Origin: Immundisolibacteraceae bacterium | GTDB lineage: Bacteria; Pseudomonadota; Gammaproteobacteria; Immundisolibacterales; Immundisolibacteraceae | Direction of reading: 5' to 3' | DNA: 9,512 nucleotides | Assembly: GCA_016763355.1 (NCBI GenBank) | Contig: JAESTY010000265.1 | Span: 1-9,512, forward strand | Shown: positions 7,444-9,512 of the stretch, piece by piece | How positions within the stretch are numbered: position 1 is the stretch's first letter | Layout: every line of letters begins with the position of its first letter | Made by a program: the position numbers and the translations under genes | Notes under the pieces: generated by a model | The model's input: the letters and a program-made list of their open reading frames with translations, nothing else | Told to the model about the DNA's origin: nothing | Databases searched by the model: none

Positions 7444-8358
7444 CTAGACCGTTAAGGATAAACCACACATGCTGCGGCCCAAATCCTGAAACTGATCCCA
7501 AACATTGCCCGGTTCCATCCCCTTCATGGTGCGGTCAATAGCCGCCGCACGGCGCAACCAATGGTTCTGGCCTTGGAGTTTCGGACCTGATACCTGACGT
7601 ATCTCTCGGGTCAATAACCAGAGAATAAGTGTTGGCTCCACGCCTTCCTCTTTCAGACCCATCAAAATACGTAGATAGTGCAGCGTGTCGTTTTGTTGCA
7701 ATGCCCGACTTAAATCAAACAGATCAAAACGGGCACTATTGGAAACTGCGGCCAGGATTTTCTGATGATCAAGGGTCGCCCCCTCGCCATACAGCAGTAC
7801 CATTTTCTCGATTTCCTGAACCGCTGCTAGCAAGTTGCCTTCTACCAGCTCTGCCAGAGTTTCCAGAGCTGGTCTATCCGCCTGCAAACCAACCGCTTTT
7901 ACCCGATGAGCAAGCCACTCAGGCATTGCTCGCAATTCAACTGGTTTAACTTCTACCGCAACACCAAGCTTGGATAAAGCCTGATACCAGCTACTGCTCT
8001 GGACACTGCGTTCAAACCGATCCCCAACGATCACCAATACCACATCAGCGGGTGGCTGCTCGGCCCAGGCCAGCAGGTTCTTACTGCCCGAACCTATTTT
8101 GCCGCTGCCAACTCGCAACTCAACTAACTTCTTTTCAGCAAATAAAGACAGAGAATTCAAACTCAGGTCAAATTCACCCCAGTTAAAGCCTCGTGCCACC
8201 TGCAAACTGGTCCGCTCGCTATAACCTGCGCAGAGCGCAACCTGGCGTACCTGTTGGACCGACTCCTGAATTTGCAGGGGCTCATCACCGCTAATCAAAT
8301 AGACCGGTTTGAGCTCCTTAACAAGTTGTTCCCGCAGCCGAGTCGGCGCTATTTTCAT
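7444..8358 (-). CDS. holA: DNA polymerase III delta subunit HolA, shortened in domain III
   Basis: HolA (delta) is the clamp-loader subunit that opens the beta sliding clamp. The N-terminal region shows KPVYLISGDEPLQIQES (17-33), the clamp-binding region SLSLFAEKKLVELR (69-82) and VVLVIVGDRFERS (106-118). The middle has LVEGNLLAAVQEIEKMVLL (171-189) and SARFDLFDLSRAL (208-220). Domain III begins with LILWLLTREIRQV (244-256) and ends with RAAAIDRTMKG (270-280) and VWDQFQDL (286-293). The product is 304 residues, against about 343 in E. coli. Only about 23 residues lie between REI and TMKG, against about 56 in the E. coli protein as I recall it, so roughly 33 residues of the collar-forming helices are absent, in frame. 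The ATG at 8358 matches the family N-terminus and lies 71 bases after lptE. The ribosome binding site is weak (GGCGG). Identity is secure; whether the shortening is genuine is open. Confidence 0.94.
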   Translation of the reverse strand: MKIAPTRLREQLVKELKPVYLISGDEPLQIQESVQQVRQVALCAGYSERTSLQVARGFNWGEFDLSLNSLSLFAEKKLVELRVGSGKIGSGSKNLLAWAEQPPADVVLVIVGDRFERSVQSSSWYQALSKLGVAVEVKPVELRAMPEWLAHRVKAVGLQADRPALETLAELVEGNLLAAVQEIEKMVLLYGEGATLDHQKILAAVSNSARFDLFDLSRALQQNDTLHYLRILMGLKEEGVEPTLILWLLTREIRQVSGPKLQGQNHWLRRAAAIDRTMKGMEPGNVWDQFQDLGRSMCGLSLTV

Positions 8359-8429
8359 CGAAAACCGCCGGATCGTTGATCCTTCTGGCTATTTCCAAAC
8401 CATTCAGAAAAGCCCAAATTAATAACCCG

Positions 8430-8957
8430 TTACTCTGTTTTCGAACGGCTCGACAGGGCAGCCTGGATAATCCGCAGCACCCGATTCGCCGCTTCGCGAA
8501 TCATATCCTCACGAATATTAGCCTCTTCACCCTGCTTGCCAAGGATATCGTTCTCGTCATAGGTGTAATCGCGAAACAGCTCTACCTGCTGGGGCGCCAC
8601 CAGGTGGTCACCACCAAGCTCCACTAATTCAAACCTAATCGCATAGTGTAATTCCAGCTCACGAATCTTACGGCCACCACCGACCGACAACACCCGGCGA
8701 TCGTAGCTATCGTTCATCAAACGAAGAATCGCCGTCGCCTGACTTCGATCCGTCGTCACCTGAGCGCCATTATTCTGCAAACTATTGCGCAGCCGTTTGA
8801 CCAGGTCACTGTTCACACCAACGCTTTCGATGTAGGTTGCAGCCATCGCTTCCGGCAGCTCTAACTGGCCCCGAAGATGAAATCCACAGGCAGTTAACCC
8901 AACCAGCAACAACAAACCGCCACCAAAACGGCTCAAGTTAGCCCACGCTTTATTCAC
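8430..8957 (-). CDS. lptE: LPS-assembly lipoprotein LptE
   Basis: LptE is the outer-membrane lipoprotein that plugs the LptD barrel and helps place lipopolysaccharide in the outer leaflet. I chose the GTG at 8957-8955 because a strong AGGAGG lies 7 bases before it and the signal peptide then starts normally: VNKAW, a hydrophobic GGGLLLLVGL and the lipobox LTAC with Cys24, followed by GFHLRG, typical of LptE. The product has 175 residues. A longer frame from an ATG at 9020 would overlap leuS by 11 bases and add 21 residues before the signal peptide, with no support. The mature part has the family pattern LPEAMAATYIES, LRNSLQNNGAQV, YDRRVLSVGGGRKIRELELH and a C-terminal helix IREDMIREAANRVLRIIQAA. 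It lies between leuS and holA, its conserved place in gammaproteobacteria. Confidence 0.95.
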   Translation of the reverse strand: MNKAWANLSRFGGGLLLLVGLTACGFHLRGQLELPEAMAATYIESVGVNSDLVKRLRNSLQNNGAQVTTDRSQATAILRLMNDSYDRRVLSVGGGRKIRELELHYAIRFELVELGGDHLVAPQQVELFRDYTYDENDILGKQGEEANIREDMIREAANRVLRIIQAALSSRSKTE

Positions 8958-8962
8958 CTGCA

Positions 8963-8970
8963 CTCCTCCT
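8963..8970 (-). promoter_or_regulatory. Strong Shine-Dalgarno sequence of lptE
   Basis: AGGAGGAG on the minus strand; its AGGAGG core (8970-8965) ends 7 bases before GTG 8957. It is the clearest ribosome binding site in the window and decides the GTG start over the upstream ATG at 9020. Confidence 0.85.
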
Positions 8971-9009
8971 GATGGAAGCTCTGATTTTTGATAGCCAATA
9001 ACTCGCTTC

Positions 9010-9512
9010 CTAAACGACAATATTCACCAGTTTACCCGGTACCACGATAACTTTCCGAATTGCTTTGCCATCAATAAACCGGACCACGTTTTCGTTATTA
9101 CAGGCCAGGGTCTCTAACTGTTTTTTATCCGCCTCTGCGGAGACATTAATTTTTGCCCGCACTTTGCCATTGACCTGCACCACCAGCTCTAGCTGTTGCC
9201 GAGTCAATGCTGATTCATCAACCTGGGGCCAGGGCGCATCAGCAATATCAACCTGCTGGTCAGCACCTGTGCCAATAGTTAATTGCTGCCATAAAGCATG
9301 GCAGGCATGGGGGATAATGGGCCCTAACATTCTGATCACAACACTCAACGCTTCGTCCATGACCAGAACAAAGTCACTCTGTTGCCCGCTGACCTGCGCC
9401 TCACTAGCCTCAGATATTTTGGCCAGCGATCGGCTCAGCTCATTGACCAGCTTCATACCCGCAGAAACTACCGTATTAAACTGTTCTTTATCAAAATCGA
9501 ACTGGGCCTGGG
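9010..9512 (-). CDS. leuS: Leucyl-tRNA synthetase LeuS, C-terminal part (5' end outside window)
   Basis: The frame is open from the right edge of the window to a TAG at 9012-9010, giving 166 complete codons. The ATG at 9456 is internal, since the frame continues upstream (QAQFDFDKEQFNTVVSAGMK). LeuS charges tRNA-Leu with leucine. The visible part is the end of the class I anticodon-binding helical domain (MKLVNELSRSL, then MDEALSVVIRMLGPIIPHAC, HALWQQL, DAPWPQVDESAL) and the C-terminal tRNA-binding domain (LVVQVNGKVRAKINVSAEAD, then VRFIDGKAIRKVIVVPGKLV). The catalytic HIGH and KMSKS motifs and the editing domain are outside the window. It is the first visible gene of the minus-strand row, and lptE starts 52 bases after it. 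I see no disruption in the part shown. Confidence 0.97.
   Translation of the reverse strand, partial: QAQFDFDKEQFNTVVSAGMKLVNELSRSLAKISEASEAQVSGQQSDFVLVMDEALSVVIRMLGPIIPHACHALWQQLTIGTGADQQVDIADAPWPQVDESALTRQQLELVVQVNGKVRAKINVSAEADKKQLETLACNNENVVRFIDGKAIRKVIVVPGKLVNIVV

Noticed and set aside
7629..7949. 106-codon plus-strand frame inside holA
   Set aside because: Antisense shadow of holA with no family resemblance.
8370..8382. Small inverted repeat GGATCGTTGATCC in the lptE-holA gap
   Set aside because: The 5-bp arms with a 3-base loop and no following T run are too short for a terminator; possibly chance.
8376..8627. 83-codon plus-strand frame running from the holA-lptE gap into lptE
   Set aside because: Mostly antisense to conserved lptE; no recognisable product.

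Overview
The window is a stretch of ordinary chromosomal housekeeping DNA from a Gram-negative bacterium, most likely a gammaproteobacterium. LptE and YhdP imply an outer membrane, and the order leuS-lptE-holA-proA-nadD-rsfS-rlmH is a typical gammaproteobacterial arrangement. I could not resolve a genus. There are no RNA genes, mobile elements, CRISPR arrays or phage genes, and I did not find a new biological system.

Layout: positions 2-538 (+) hold the 3' end of a DamX-like SPOR-domain protein gene whose 5' end lies outside the window. Everything from 604 to the right edge is on the minus strand and reads right to left: leuS (3' end only, from the window edge to 9010), lptE (8957-8430), holA (8358-7444), proA (7329-6103, frameshifted; its natural end would be 6047), nadD (5981-5346), rsfS (5345-4941), rlmH (4931-4461) and a large yhdP-type gene (4464-604). 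Gaps are 0 to about 114 bases and rlmH and yhdP overlap by four bases (GTGA), so the row looks like one operon or two overlapping transcription units. It converges on the DamX-like gene across a 65-base gap.

Functionally the row combines leucyl-tRNA charging (LeuS), LPS export (LptE), the replication clamp loader (HolA), proline synthesis (ProA), NAD synthesis (NadD), ribosome silencing and 23S rRNA modification (RsfS, RlmH), and envelope lipid homeostasis (YhdP). The genes share growth-related housekeeping roles rather than one pathway.

The two most notable points are sequence lesions. proA has lost one base just before its last ~23 codons, so the conserved C-terminus is present but out of frame. 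holA appears to lack roughly 33 residues inside its C-terminal domain. The position of yhdP directly behind rlmH, where mrdA/mrdB often lie, is a smaller synteny point.
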